Assembly (NCBI GenBank): GCA_900547295.1
Contig: URGK01000002.1
Location: forward strand, 29,221 to 93,220
DNA length: 64,000 bases
DNA from: an uncultured Eubacteriales bacterium
GTDB taxonomy: Bacteria > Bacillota > Clostridia > Peptostreptococcales > Anaerovoracaceae
Reading direction: 5' to 3'
Made by a program: the position numbers and the translations under genes. The notes under the pieces are model-generated. The model was not told where the DNA came from and ran no database searches. It saw only the letters and a list, made by a program, of their open reading frames with translations. Below, in pieces: positions 8,640-17,267 of this stretch. The number at the start of each line of letters is the position of its first letter. Within the stretch, counting starts at the first letter, position 1.

Positions 8640-9606
8640 TTTTCTTTGCACCTCCATACATTCTTTTCTGACAGAAGTTATCTATTAACGGAGTAACTAT
8701 ATTCATTAACAGTATTGAGAATGAAACTCCTTCAGGATACTGGCCGTACAGCCTTATCAGCATTGTGATAACACCGCAGCCTATGCCGAATATAACTTTG
8801 CCCATAGGAAGTATCGGCGTTGTAACATAGTCTGTTGCCATAAAGAAGGCACCGAGCATAACGCCGCCTGCAAGTACATGGAATACTGCCATCTGAAGCG
8901 CGTTTCCGTCGCCTGTTGCAGCATAGTATATAAGCGCAAATACAAATACTGTTCCGATAAAGCATGCCGGAATTATAGGACTTATAATCTTTCTCCAGAT
9001 GAGGAACAGTCCTCCGATAAGCAGCATCAGGGCGCTTACTTCACCCATTGAACCGCCTATGTATCCCATAAACATATCCATATTTGACGGAAGCTCTCCG
9101 CCGCCCTCTGCAAGTATGCCCAGCGGAGTTGCGCCTGTCTGCGCATCTGCTCCTGTGAAAGGAACAGGCCATGTTGTCATTTCTGTTGCAAATGCTATAA
9201 ACAGCACTATTCTTGCTGTGATAGCAGGGTTTACAAGGTTTTTGCCTATGCCGCCGTAAAGCTGCTTAACTATGATGATAGCTACAAAGCAGCCTACTAT
9301 TGCAATCCAGTAAGGCAGACCTGACGGCACGTTGAATGCAATCAGAACGCCTGTTACCGCAGCACTTAAATCGCCTACTGTCTGAGGTTTTTTCATAAGC
9401 TTGTTGTATGCCCATTCGAAGAACATACAGGACACAAGGCAAACCAGTGTAAGAGCTATAACTCTCGGTCCGAATACATATATGCTCATTGCAAATGACG
9501 GAGCAAGTGCAATCAGAACCATCAGCATAATTCTGGTGGTATCAGTGTTTGATACTATATGAGGTGCTGATGAAACTGTTAAATTACTGTATATTTTCTT
9601 GTCCAT
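8629..9606 (-). CDS. rnfD: Rnf complex FMN-bearing membrane subunit RnfD
   Basis: RnfD is a polytopic membrane subunit with a covalently bound FMN. The 325-residue protein has about nine membrane helices. TGATPLG, in a loop near residue 165, is the flavinylation motif whose second Thr bears the flavin. The start overlaps the rnfC stop codon (TAATG), and the end overlaps rnfG by 11 nt, consistent with coupled translation in the operon. Confidence 0.96.
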   Translation of the reverse strand: MDKKIYSNLTVSSAPHIVSNTDTTRIMLMVLIALAPSFAMSIYVFGPRVIALTLVCLVSCMFFEWAYNKLMKKPQTVGDLSAAVTGVLIAFNVPSGLPYWIAIVGCFVAIIIVKQLYGGIGKNLVNPAITARIVLFIAFATEMTTWPVPFTGADAQTGATPLGILAEGGGELPSNMDMFMGYIGGSMGEVSALMLLIGGLFLIWRKIISPIIPACFIGTVFVFALIYYAATGDGNALQMAVFHVLAGGVMLGAFFMATDYVTTPILPMGKVIFGIGCGVITMLIRLYGQYPEGVSFSILLMNIVTPLIDNFCQKRMYGGAKKNEK

Positions 9607-10916
9607 TACTTAATTCCAGCCTCCTTTACTATTGCTTTTCCAAGCTTGTTCATAAAGCTGAGAGGTCTTCTTGCAGGGCAGATATATGAGCAGCTGCCAC
9701 ATTCCATGCACTGCATTACCTGCAGATTGGAAAGCGCCTGCGCATCCTTTGCCTCATATGCCTTGGCCAGTGCCGTAGGTATCAGGCCGAAAGGACAGGC
9801 TCTGTGACATCTGCCGCAGTTGATGCAGGCAGTTTCTTCTTTTACTCCTGCCTTTTCTTTGGAGAAGGCCAGTATCGCATTGTTGTTTTTAACAACAGGC
9901 ATTTCATCTGATACTATGGCTCTGCCCATCATAGGTCCTCCCATAAGGATTTTTCTGGGCTCCTGTTTGTATCCGCCGCAGAATTCTATGACATCACAAA
10001 TTCTGGCACCGATAGGAACTATTACGTTCTTTGGCTGGGCTACAGCATCTCCGTCTACGGTAATTCTCTTTGAAACAAGAGGCATACCTGTTCTGAAATA
10101 TTTGCCTACAAATGCTATTGTGGTGACATTTGATAAAATGACACCGAGCTCTGCAGGAAGCACACCTGCGTTCATTTTCTTGCCTGTAATCTCATATACG
10201 AGAACTCTTTCGGCTCCCTTAGGGTATCTTGCCTGCAGTTTGAAAGTATGAATATTGGTTATACCTTTTGATGCAAGCAGTTTGTCAATGTGCTCGATAG
10301 CATCCGGTTTGTTCTCTTCGATACCGATATATCCCTCATCAAGACCTATATATTTCATAACCAGCTGGCAGCCGGAAATAAGATCCTCCGCATCCTCAAG
10401 CATTGCTCTGTGGTCAGAGGTAATGAACGGTTCGCACTCTGCCGCATTGACGATAAGTGTATGAACGTCATCGATATTCTTAGGGTTAAATTTAATATGT
10501 GTAGGGAATGAAGCTCCTCCAAGGCCTACCAGACCGCTGTCTCTGATTGCTTTTATAAATTCAGGCAGATCCTTAGCCTCAGGTACTTTAATTCCTTCAT
10601 AAGGTTCCTGCTTTTTGTCTGCTTCAATTACAACAAGTGTGTCTGTTCCTCCCATAGCTGATCTCTGTTCTTCGATTCCTGCCACGGTCCCGGAAACACT
10701 TGAATAAATAGGGGCACTTACAAAAGCATCTACATCTCCGATAAGCTGGCCGACTTTAACGTAGTCGCCCTTCTGCACCAGCGGCTTGCACGGCGCTCCA
10801 ATGTGCTGAGACATAGATATTTTTACAACATCAGGTACAGGCATTACTTCGGTTGCACTGCCGGCAGTGTTCTTGTAATGACTCACGTGAATGCTGTGTA
10901 AATGTTTTCGACTCAT
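9606..10916 (-). CDS. rnfC: Rnf complex NADH-interacting subunit RnfC
   Basis: RnfC is the peripheral subunit where NAD+ is reduced. The 436-residue product has an N-terminal barrel-sandwich domain, the nucleotide/FMN site GLGGASFPTHIKF near residue 140, an SLBB-like region, and two Fe4S4 motifs (CINCGRCHRACP near 362, CMECGSCSYICP near 401). I chose the ATG at 10916 (MSRKHLHSI) because AGAAAGGAAGG lies just upstream. An in-frame start at 10949 lies ahead of that site. It opens the operon rnfCDGEAB. Confidence 0.96.
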   Translation of the reverse strand: MSRKHLHSIHVSHYKNTAGSATEVMPVPDVVKISMSQHIGAPCKPLVQKGDYVKVGQLIGDVDAFVSAPIYSSVSGTVAGIEEQRSAMGGTDTLVVIEADKKQEPYEGIKVPEAKDLPEFIKAIRDSGLVGLGGASFPTHIKFNPKNIDDVHTLIVNAAECEPFITSDHRAMLEDAEDLISGCQLVMKYIGLDEGYIGIEENKPDAIEHIDKLLASKGITNIHTFKLQARYPKGAERVLVYEITGKKMNAGVLPAELGVILSNVTTIAFVGKYFRTGMPLVSKRITVDGDAVAQPKNVIVPIGARICDVIEFCGGYKQEPRKILMGGPMMGRAIVSDEMPVVKNNNAILAFSKEKAGVKEETACINCGRCHRACPFGLIPTALAKAYEAKDAQALSNLQVMQCMECGSCSYICPARRPLSFMNKLGKAIVKEAGIK

Positions 10917-11078
10917 TATTGTGAGACCTTCCTTTCTAAAAATATACAAAAATACTCTTTACATCATACTACAAACTCAAACAAAAATCCATACTTTTGC
11001 GACAATTATGGCTAATTGGAGTACAGATAATTTTTTCCGCCTAGCACTTTGGTATTATACAATTCTTTTACGAGCAGC

Positions 11079-11112
11079 AAAAGACCTGCCGCATAAAATC
11101 AGCAGATCTTTT
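11079..11112 (-). terminator. Hairpin downstream of the carboxylesterase gene
   Basis: An 11-bp inverted repeat (11079-11089 with 11102-11112, one mismatch) lies 53 nt after the esterase stop. On the minus strand the T tract (CTTTTG) is short, so efficiency is uncertain. It separates the esterase from the rnfC promoter region. Confidence 0.6.
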
Positions 11113-11164
11113 ATTAATACTTTTACTACTTTATTCAGCAATAATGCAACTTGGCTTAATAGGC

Positions 11165-12829
11165 TTAATTATCTGAGACCCCATATGGTTTAAGTTGTCT
11201 TAAATAATCAATTACATCGCTTCGATAATTACTCTGACACTTCCATTCACCATCAGCGGTTATCACCATATTATATTTAGTATTGTCGTCATATGCTTTC
11301 CATTCGGAAATCAAATCATTATTAGGGTTCCCAGTCTTAGCAAAAGAATACACCATAGATTGTGCCTGCGCAATCAGATCATCAGACATTTTATCCGGAT
11401 CTCCAGTAAGTTCCGTATATCCTTCTTTCGTTCCGAATTCAAAGCATAAATCCATACAATGAAGAGCTCTGCCCCAAGGAGAAACTTCTGCAGAATCACC
11501 ACTATATTCAACCACTTCGTCTTTATCCGGAGCATATTCCCAATAATACAGATATGTATTTTTATTATTTTTTGATTGTGTTTCAGCTATCATTTGAGTA
11601 GGATAGTTGAAATAGATTTCATTGTATAAATCCATAGCCTGTTTTACAGGATCATCACCTTTTTTAATGAAATTATCATAAAATCCATCGACTTCAACAC
11701 CGTAGTATCTTCCGTATGCATCAGAACGCATTGTATCTGTATTCACCATATAGTCATATATGGATTCAGGATCAGAAATCGGATCAGATACACCGTTATC
11801 CCAATCCACAGCATGCCAGTCCTCTTCACCATTGGTTCCGCCGATAAGCAGATCTATACTCGCTGCCGATCCGTTTTCAAGATCTTCCCACCATGTTTCG
11901 GAAATTATATTTCCATCGGCACATTTCAGTCCGGGATGCGCTCTGCCCAGTTTTTCCACAATATCTGATATATTTTCTGAAATTTCCTCGTCTGTAATCT
12001 TTGAAGCCTCTTCAACTGTACTTACTCCAAGCATATCAAAGATTATCTTTGAATTCTTTTTAACAGTTTCTTTTGATACGGCTTCTCTTGACTGTGTTCC
12101 GCTGTTTATAATCGCTCTGTTGAAATATTTATTTGTATCCGAATCTGCCATCAGCATCTCAACTGCTCCGCCACCTGCAGACTGACCCATAATTGTTACA
12201 TTGTCCGGATCCCCGCCAAAAGCAGAAATGTTTTCCTGAATCCATTTAAGTGCCTGTGTCTGATCTTTTTTACTGAGATTAATTGCATCGGCATATTCAT
12301 CAGTATAGCCCTCCAGTACCGACATATCAACTCCGGACATTATTGACATTCTGTAATTAATAGTTACCAGTACGCAGTCTTCTCCTTCCGGCAGATTCCT
12401 TATAAAGTATTCGCCATCATAAGAAGGATCTGTAGTTCCTCCCCAGATGCAGCTTCCTCCATGAATAAACATTATTACAGGTTTATCTTCTGTTTTAACG
12501 TCTTTTGTCCATACATTAAGAAACAGGCAGTCCTGTGAACAAGGGTCCTGCGAAGCTGCCTCCACCTCATCATAAGGCTGAATGCAATTAGCTCCAAAGG
12601 AAGTTGCTTCAATTTCATCCTCAGAAGTTGTGGTAACATCTGTTGCGGCTTTAAACGGTTCCATATTACCGTACCTTATGCCCAGAAATTCATCAACACC
12701 ATCGTTGTCCTGTCCTATATAGGTTCCGGTCGGGGCTACAGCTTTAACAGCTGAGTCGCTGCAGCCGCAAAAACACAGTGTCATCATTAATATACCTGCA
12801 AATACAATCGGCAATAAAAACTTTTTCAT
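11165..12829 (-). CDS. Carboxylesterase type B family lipoprotein
   Basis: This is an alpha/beta-hydrolase of the type B carboxylesterase family that should hydrolyse carboxylic esters outside the membrane. The 554-residue precursor starts with a lipoprotein-like signal ending at Cys23. The oxyanion-hole HGG is at 123-125. The nucleophile is Ser217 in GQSAGG, the acid probably Glu336 in GTNGEED, and the His is 457 in LHCMDLCFEFG, so the triad is complete. AGGAGG precedes the ATG. A dyad AATGA-CTC-TCATT (12871-12883) and a TATAAT lie in the 113-nt gap to the LuxR regulator gene, which may control it. The substrate is unknown. Confidence 0.9.
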   Translation of the reverse strand: MKKFLLPIVFAGILMMTLCFCGCSDSAVKAVAPTGTYIGQDNDGVDEFLGIRYGNMEPFKAATDVTTTSEDEIEATSFGANCIQPYDEVEAASQDPCSQDCLFLNVWTKDVKTEDKPVIMFIHGGSCIWGGTTDPSYDGEYFIRNLPEGEDCVLVTINYRMSIMSGVDMSVLEGYTDEYADAINLSKKDQTQALKWIQENISAFGGDPDNVTIMGQSAGGGAVEMLMADSDTNKYFNRAIINSGTQSREAVSKETVKKNSKIIFDMLGVSTVEEASKITDEEISENISDIVEKLGRAHPGLKCADGNIISETWWEDLENGSAASIDLLIGGTNGEEDWHAVDWDNGVSDPISDPESIYDYMVNTDTMRSDAYGRYYGVEVDGFYDNFIKKGDDPVKQAMDLYNEIYFNYPTQMIAETQSKNNKNTYLYYWEYAPDKDEVVEYSGDSAEVSPWGRALHCMDLCFEFGTKEGYTELTGDPDKMSDDLIAQAQSMVYSFAKTGNPNNDLISEWKAYDDNTKYNMVITADGEWKCQSNYRSDVIDYLRQLKPYGVSDN

Positions 12830-12942
12830 CTTATACCTCCTAAACTAAATCTTTGAGTATTATTGCAATAAATGACTCTCATTGCCATAGATTATATTTG
12901 ATTATTAAGAATTTTCATATAATACAATGGTACAGTTTTAAG

Positions 12943-13917
12943 TTATACCTTGATTTTTTGAATCAATTCATACCTGTTTTTTACATTTAACTTTTTATAT
13001 ATATGTGTCAGGTGCTGTTTTACCGTACTCTCTGATATAAACATTTTTTCTGCTATGTCCGGATTACTTGCTCCACTATAAATAAATCCTAACAGCTCCA
13101 GTTCTCTTGCGGTCAGTTTATATTCCTTGGCAAGAATCTCCCACGCAGCCTCTTTTCTGTCACTAACGCCTAAAATCTCAGGAATATAATAATCTGTCCT
13201 GAGTTCATCTTTTTTTGCAACCATATATAAAGTCAGTATACACATCACTATAGCAAAAATATGCGCAGGATCAAAACTTGCAAAAAGTATATTATTCGGA
13301 ACCTCATCCAAACACGATATTATATCCCAATTAGTAATATAAATCATATATGTAACAAGACACCCGCTAAATATAAGCACCCATTTTCCCTGTTTCTCCC
13401 CTTTCATTTTTAAGGCGCCATAAAACACAAATATTATGCTTATTATAATTACTGTCACATCAAAGATGCAATTTATATATAATAGTATGTTTGATATTTC
13501 TTTACTACTCATTCCAAATTTATATGGACTGAATTTGGATATCAGATTCAATCCATCTACAGAAATTCCATAAATAATTGTATATATTGCAAAGCCTTTT
13601 ATCTTTATTATATAAGGATTTCCAGATACTATTACTATGGTGGCTATCCATTCAACAATCACAACAAAATATGCCACATCAGAAAGTGTCGTCAGCGTAT
13701 AAAACAACCCCCTGGTTATTTGGAGTTCTGTAAAAAATGTTACAAACATTTCAAATACGGTATATGCCAAAAATGATATCAGCAGCATTGAAACACTTTT
13801 ATATAAACTCCCGGTTCTTTTAAATGAAAATCTTACATATAAGGTTGCAGCAATCGTACATATTATTATTGTACTGACATAAAACAGCATATTAACAAAC
13901 ATCGGAAATAAAATCAT
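12943..13917 (-). CDS. Membrane-embedded LuxR-family transcriptional regulator
   Basis: The first about 245 of 324 residues form roughly seven hydrophobic helices. The last about 62 form a LuxR/NarL-type helix-turn-helix (LTARELELLGFIYSG, then PDIAEKMFISESTVKQHL). This is a one-component design in which a membrane sensor is fused to the DNA-binding domain; the ligand is unknown. It lies upstream of the esterase lipoprotein in the same direction, so I infer control of that gene. No strong ribosome site precedes the ATG at 13917. An ATG a few codons in (MFVNML) is an alternative start. Confidence 0.85.
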   Translation of the reverse strand: MILFPMFVNMLFYVSTIIICTIAATLYVRFSFKRTGSLYKSVSMLLISFLAYTVFEMFVTFFTELQITRGLFYTLTTLSDVAYFVVIVEWIATIVIVSGNPYIIKIKGFAIYTIIYGISVDGLNLISKFSPYKFGMSSKEISNILLYINCIFDVTVIIISIIFVFYGALKMKGEKQGKWVLIFSGCLVTYMIYITNWDIISCLDEVPNNILFASFDPAHIFAIVMCILTLYMVAKKDELRTDYYIPEILGVSDRKEAAWEILAKEYKLTARELELLGFIYSGASNPDIAEKMFISESTVKQHLTHIYKKLNVKNRYELIQKIKV

Positions 13918-13945
13918 TACAAATCTCTACTTTCATATTATACCG

Positions 13946-14803
13946 TTAAAAGAACTTCTGAGGGTTGTATGTTCTGCCGTTTATCCATACCTCAAAATGC
14001 AGGTGATTTGTAGAGCCTGCGTTGCCTGTGCTTCCCACAGTTCCGATTTTATCACCGGCCTTAACCTTCTGTCCTGCTCTGACGCTTCTGGAATTGAGAT
14101 GACCGTACCACGTCACAAGTCCCTTTGCGTGCTTTATAACTATGCCCTCGCCAAGACCTCCGTAGTTGCTTCTCGACCTTGTAACTGTACCTGAAGCTGC
14201 TGCGTATACCGGCGTACCCTTTGGCGCAGCATAGTCTGCTCCTATATGAAACGCACCTCCTCTGTTGCCGTAGCCCGACACGTGAGTTGATTTTTTAACG
14301 GGCTTTACAAGTGAAATTCCCCTGTAGGATTTGAGAGTCCAGCCCACAGCTTTTTTTGATTTTCTACTTTTGACGGTTTTTCCCTCTGTTTTAGCATATG
14401 CCGCCACTTTGTAGCAATACCTGCTTTTTATGCTGAGCCCGGAGTCTGTATATGAAGTTTTTTTACTTCCCTTTAGAGTTTTGATGCATATGTATTTCTT
14501 TTTGTTCTTGCTCCAGCGGTACACCTTGTAGCCGTCTGCCGCTTTGATACGTTTCCAGCTTACCTTTATTTTATCGTAATCTCTGCCTGCGGCCTTTACT
14601 CCTGACGGCGCAGCCGGTCTAACGGGCTTTGCCGGTGCCGCATTTACATTGTCCTCAGCTGCCGCCGGCTCCTCTGTTACTGTATCAGGGGCTGACGGCT
14701 CCTGCGCAGCATCCCCCGCGCCCTCTGCTTCTGATGAAAAAACAGCGACAGGCGCAAAGCACAGTGCGAACACAAAAAAAATACTTACAAGTTTTTTTAT
14801 CAT
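13946..14803 (-). CDS. Secreted Fn3-like + M23 (LytM) peptidase A
   Basis: This predicted cell-wall endopeptidase has 285 residues: a signal peptide (1-23), an Ala/Glu/Pro-rich spacer (about 25-60), an Fn3-like module (about 65-150, containing DGYKVYRWSK) and a C-terminal M23 domain. The zinc-site motifs HIGAD (near 187) and HLHFEV (near 268) are intact, so it should be active. The protein at 15805-16644 has the same architecture, and a YitT-type gene lies between them. AAAGGAG precedes the ATG. The peptide bond cut in peptidoglycan cannot be named from sequence. Confidence 0.92.
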   Translation of the reverse strand: MIKKLVSIFFVFALCFAPVAVFSSEAEGAGDAAQEPSAPDTVTEEPAAAEDNVNAAPAKPVRPAAPSGVKAAGRDYDKIKVSWKRIKAADGYKVYRWSKNKKKYICIKTLKGSKKTSYTDSGLSIKSRYCYKVAAYAKTEGKTVKSRKSKKAVGWTLKSYRGISLVKPVKKSTHVSGYGNRGGAFHIGADYAAPKGTPVYAAASGTVTRSRSNYGGLGEGIVIKHAKGLVTWYGHLNSRSVRAGQKVKAGDKIGTVGSTGNAGSTNHLHFEVWINGRTYNPQKFF

Positions 14804-14852
14804 AACTGTTACTCCTTTTATTATTTAAAATATTTCGCAATCTATACATAAA

Positions 14853-15719
14853 TCAGTAGTTCTGCGGCCTGTGAAATCTGCCCATAAACATCTCGGTCTT
14901 AACTACATTTATAAATGCTTTAGGGTCCTGCTCTATAACGCAACGGGTCACTATTTTGGCCTCTGTGCTTGACACCACGCAGTAAAGCATTGTTCTGTTG
15001 CTCTGCGAATACATACCCGTTGCCGGAATTTCAGTAACGCTGTGGTGGGTTTTTTCGAGTATCACCTGATAAAGCTCATTCGGGTAATCCGTAACTATAA
15101 ACAGCGTAACCTTGTTGTGAGCCTGATAGAGAAGCCTTATCATCTCTGTCGAGGTGAACTGGAATATGATTGAATAAAGCGCCTTGTCCCAGCCAAACAG
15201 TATGCCCGCTATGGCAAGCACCGTAGCGTTTCCTATCAGAATATAGTTCCAGACATCCTTGTTTTTCTTTTCGAGAAAATACACCGCGATAAAATCCGTA
15301 CCGCCGGTTGAAGTACCGCCGATAAGACAGATGCTTATTGCAACGCCGTTTACAAGGCCTCCGAACACACTTATGAGGAGGATGTCCTGTGTAATAGATA
15401 TTGCAGGCACAATATCCGTAAACAGACTCGTCACAACTATAATCAGCGCTGTATTTAGAGTAAATCTCTTGCCTATTACCTTGAAACTTATAATCGCCGG
15501 AACTGCATTGAGCGCAAGGCTTATAGGCGAAAACGGCAGCGCTATGCCAAAGAACCTGTCAAATATGGTCTGTATCAGAAGTGTGACTCCGTTAAAGCCT
15601 CCCGGATAAAGCCCTCCCGTATGCACAAAGCTCTTGATGTTCACCGCCATAATAAATGAGCCTAGCAGCCCGAAAGCCAGTATTTTAAGCTCGGATTTCA
15701 GATTAAATCTGGAACTCAT
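14853..15719 (-). CDS. YitT family membrane protein (DUF161 + DUF2179)
   Basis: This 288-residue protein has five or so membrane helices with the YitT-type start (LLGSFIMAVNIKSF, GGLYPGGFNGVTLL). A cytosolic C-terminal DUF2179-like domain spans about 215-288 (VTEIPATGMYSQSNRTMLYC). The family is widespread in Firmicutes, usually several per genome, and has no firmly assigned biochemical function. GGGAGG precedes the ATG. It lies between two paralogous M23 peptidase genes in the same direction. Confidence 0.9.
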   Translation of the reverse strand: MSSRFNLKSELKILAFGLLGSFIMAVNIKSFVHTGGLYPGGFNGVTLLIQTIFDRFFGIALPFSPISLALNAVPAIISFKVIGKRFTLNTALIIVVTSLFTDIVPAISITQDILLISVFGGLVNGVAISICLIGGTSTGGTDFIAVYFLEKKNKDVWNYILIGNATVLAIAGILFGWDKALYSIIFQFTSTEMIRLLYQAHNKVTLFIVTDYPNELYQVILEKTHHSVTEIPATGMYSQSNRTMLYCVVSSTEAKIVTRCVIEQDPKAFINVVKTEMFMGRFHRPQNY

Positions 15720-15767
15720 AAAAATCTCCTCCCGTCATTTCATATGAATATGTCCGTATAGTTTTAA

Positions 15768-15798
15768 GGCAGACATCACAACCATTGCGATGACTGCC
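15768..15798 (-). terminator. Hairpin after M23 peptidase B
   Basis: A 10-bp inverted repeat with one mismatch (15768-15777 with 15789-15798) starts 7 nt past the stop of the 15805-16644 gene. The following minus-strand sequence TTAAAAC is a weak T tract, so partial read-through into the YitT gene is possible. Confidence 0.55.
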
Positions 15799-15804
15799 GT
15801 TTGT

Positions 15805-16644
15805 TTAATAGAACTTTCTTGGATTGTACGCCTTGCCGTTTATTCTCACTTCAAAATGCAGATGAGCGCACATTGCGTTGCCTGTGGCTCCCACTCTGCC
15901 GATTTTATCTCCTGCCTTAACTTTATCTCCTTTTTTGACGCTGCGGCTGCTCATATGACCGTAGGTTGTGGTAATTCCCTTGCCGTGACTGATTTTAACC
16001 ATAGTACCCATGCTGTTGATAGAGCCGTGGGACTCTATTACGGTACCGTCCGCCGCCGCATATATGCTTGTGCCGTGCGAGGCTCTGTAATCATTACCGT
16101 GGTGCATTCTGCCCCATCTCCAGCCGTAGGAAGAAACTGTGCTCAGTTTAGTAAGCGGCTTAACCAGGGCTATCCCCATATATGTCTTATAGGTTTTCTT
16201 TTTTACTGTCTTTGAAAACTTCCCCTCAACCTTATTATTTCCCTGCAGCTTGTAGGCGCATACCTTGTATCTGTAGGTTTTGTTGGATTTGAGTTTTTTG
16301 TCCGTATAGTAAGTCCTGCTGCCTTTGATGGTTTTTTTGAGTATGTATTTGCCGGAGGAGCTGCTGTATCTGTACACCCTGTAGCCGTCGCAGTTCTTTA
16401 CTTTTTTCCAGCTCAGCTTAATATTATTTGAAATCGTCTTAACCTGAGCTTTAACTCCCTCAGGCGCTGCCGGTGCCTTAATCTCCTCTGCCGAAGGTGT
16501 GGTATCACTTCCTGCTTCATATGTGATTTCAGCAGGGATTTCAGACCCTGCATCTGCTGATGTTTCCTGCGCAAAACAAGCTCCGCCGCTGCACAGACTT
16601 ATAATCATTGCCATAACTAATATATAAATAATCTTCGTTTTCAT
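15805..16644 (-). CDS. Secreted Fn3-like + M23 (LytM) peptidase B
   Basis: The 279-residue product has a signal peptide (about 1-25), an acidic spacer, an Fn3-like module (about 60-150, containing CDGYRVYRYSS) and an M23 domain with HHGND (near 182) and HLHFEV (near 262). Both zinc motifs are kept, so it should be an active peptidoglycan endopeptidase. It is a diverged paralogue of the protein at 13946-14803. AGGAG precedes the ATG by about 12 nt. The role is probably wall remodelling, inferred from family only. Confidence 0.92.
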   Translation of the reverse strand: MKTKIIYILVMAMIISLCSGGACFAQETSADAGSEIPAEITYEAGSDTTPSAEEIKAPAAPEGVKAQVKTISNNIKLSWKKVKNCDGYRVYRYSSSSGKYILKKTIKGSRTYYTDKKLKSNKTYRYKVCAYKLQGNNKVEGKFSKTVKKKTYKTYMGIALVKPLTKLSTVSSYGWRWGRMHHGNDYRASHGTSIYAAADGTVIESHGSINSMGTMVKISHGKGITTTYGHMSSRSVKKGDKVKAGDKIGRVGATGNAMCAHLHFEVRINGKAYNPRKFY

Positions 16645-16698
16645 TGCTTCAATTTCTCCTGCATTTTGTTCTTAAAGTTTACCACAATTTTGCCACAT

Positions 16699-16727
16699 TT
16701 GTCAATTGCGCAGTTGTATGATATATT
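16699..16727 (+). promoter_or_regulatory. Promoter of the DUF523 gene
   Basis: TTGTCA (16699-16704) and TATATT (16722-16727) are 17 nt apart, and the start codon is about 33 nt downstream. The boxes are near consensus. No operator is evident. Confidence 0.55.
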
Positions 16728-16760
16728 TAAATCATAGAAATATTGACGGAGGTATTCCAA

Positions 16761-17225
16761 ATGAAAAAAATACTTACAAGCGAATGTCTTTACGGCGGCA
16801 GAACAGTAAGATATGATGCCGGCGACTGCACAGAAACAAATCCTGTATATCTCAAATGGAAAGAGGAAGGCCGTCTGGTTACAGTCTGTCCTGAAGTGTT
16901 CGGCGGACTGCCTACTCCAAGACCTGATTCCCAGAGAGTCGGCGACAAGGTTATAGCCTGCACAGGACCCGATGTTACTGCCGAATACACTAAAGGAGCA
17001 GAGGAAGCATTAAGACTTGCTAAAGAACATGATGTTGCTTTCTGTATTATGAAGCAGGACAGCCCTTCCTGCGGAAGCAAATTCATTTATGACGGAACCT
17101 TTACAGATACCAAGATACCCGGACAGGGACTTGCTGTTGAGTATCTGAGAAATGCCGGTTTCAAAGTATTTGCAGAAGAGGATATAGACGAGGCCGCTGC
17201 ATATCTTGCAGAGCTTGAAAAATAG
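16761..17225 (+). CDS. DUF523 domain protein
   Basis: A 154-residue cytosolic protein of the DUF523 family, with the family's ECLYGGRTVRYDA start, CPEVFGGLPTPR block and MKQDSPSCGS cysteine motif. The conserved Cys residues (ECLYG, VCPE, SCGS) suggest a metal or Fe-S role, but no reaction is established. The ATG at 16761 is preceded by GGAGG at 10 nt; an in-frame TTG at 16743 lies upstream of that site and is rejected. The gene stands alone and ends at a bidirectional terminator. Confidence 0.93.
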   Translation: MKKILTSECLYGGRTVRYDAGDCTETNPVYLKWKEEGRLVTVCPEVFGGLPTPRPDSQRVGDKVIACTGPDVTAEYTKGAEEALRLAKEHDVAFCIMKQDSPSCGSKFIYDGTFTDTKIPGQGLAVEYLRNAGFKVFAEEDIDEAAAYLAELEK

Positions 17226-17233
17226 CAAAAAAC

Positions 17234-17257
17234 AAAGAGGTGGAATTCCGCCTCTTT
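17234..17257. terminator. Bidirectional terminator
   Basis: A 10-bp stem (17234-17243 with 17248-17257, one G-U pair) with an AATT loop has T tracts on both strands. It lies between the convergent stops of the DUF523 gene (17225) and the lipid kinase gene (17268) and can serve both. Confidence 0.85.
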
Positions 17258-17267
17258 TTGTGTGCCG

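Noticed and set aside
16743..16760. Longer N-terminus for the DUF523 protein from a TTG
   Set aside because: The TTG lies upstream of the GGAGG that serves the ATG at 16761, and the family starts at that ATG.
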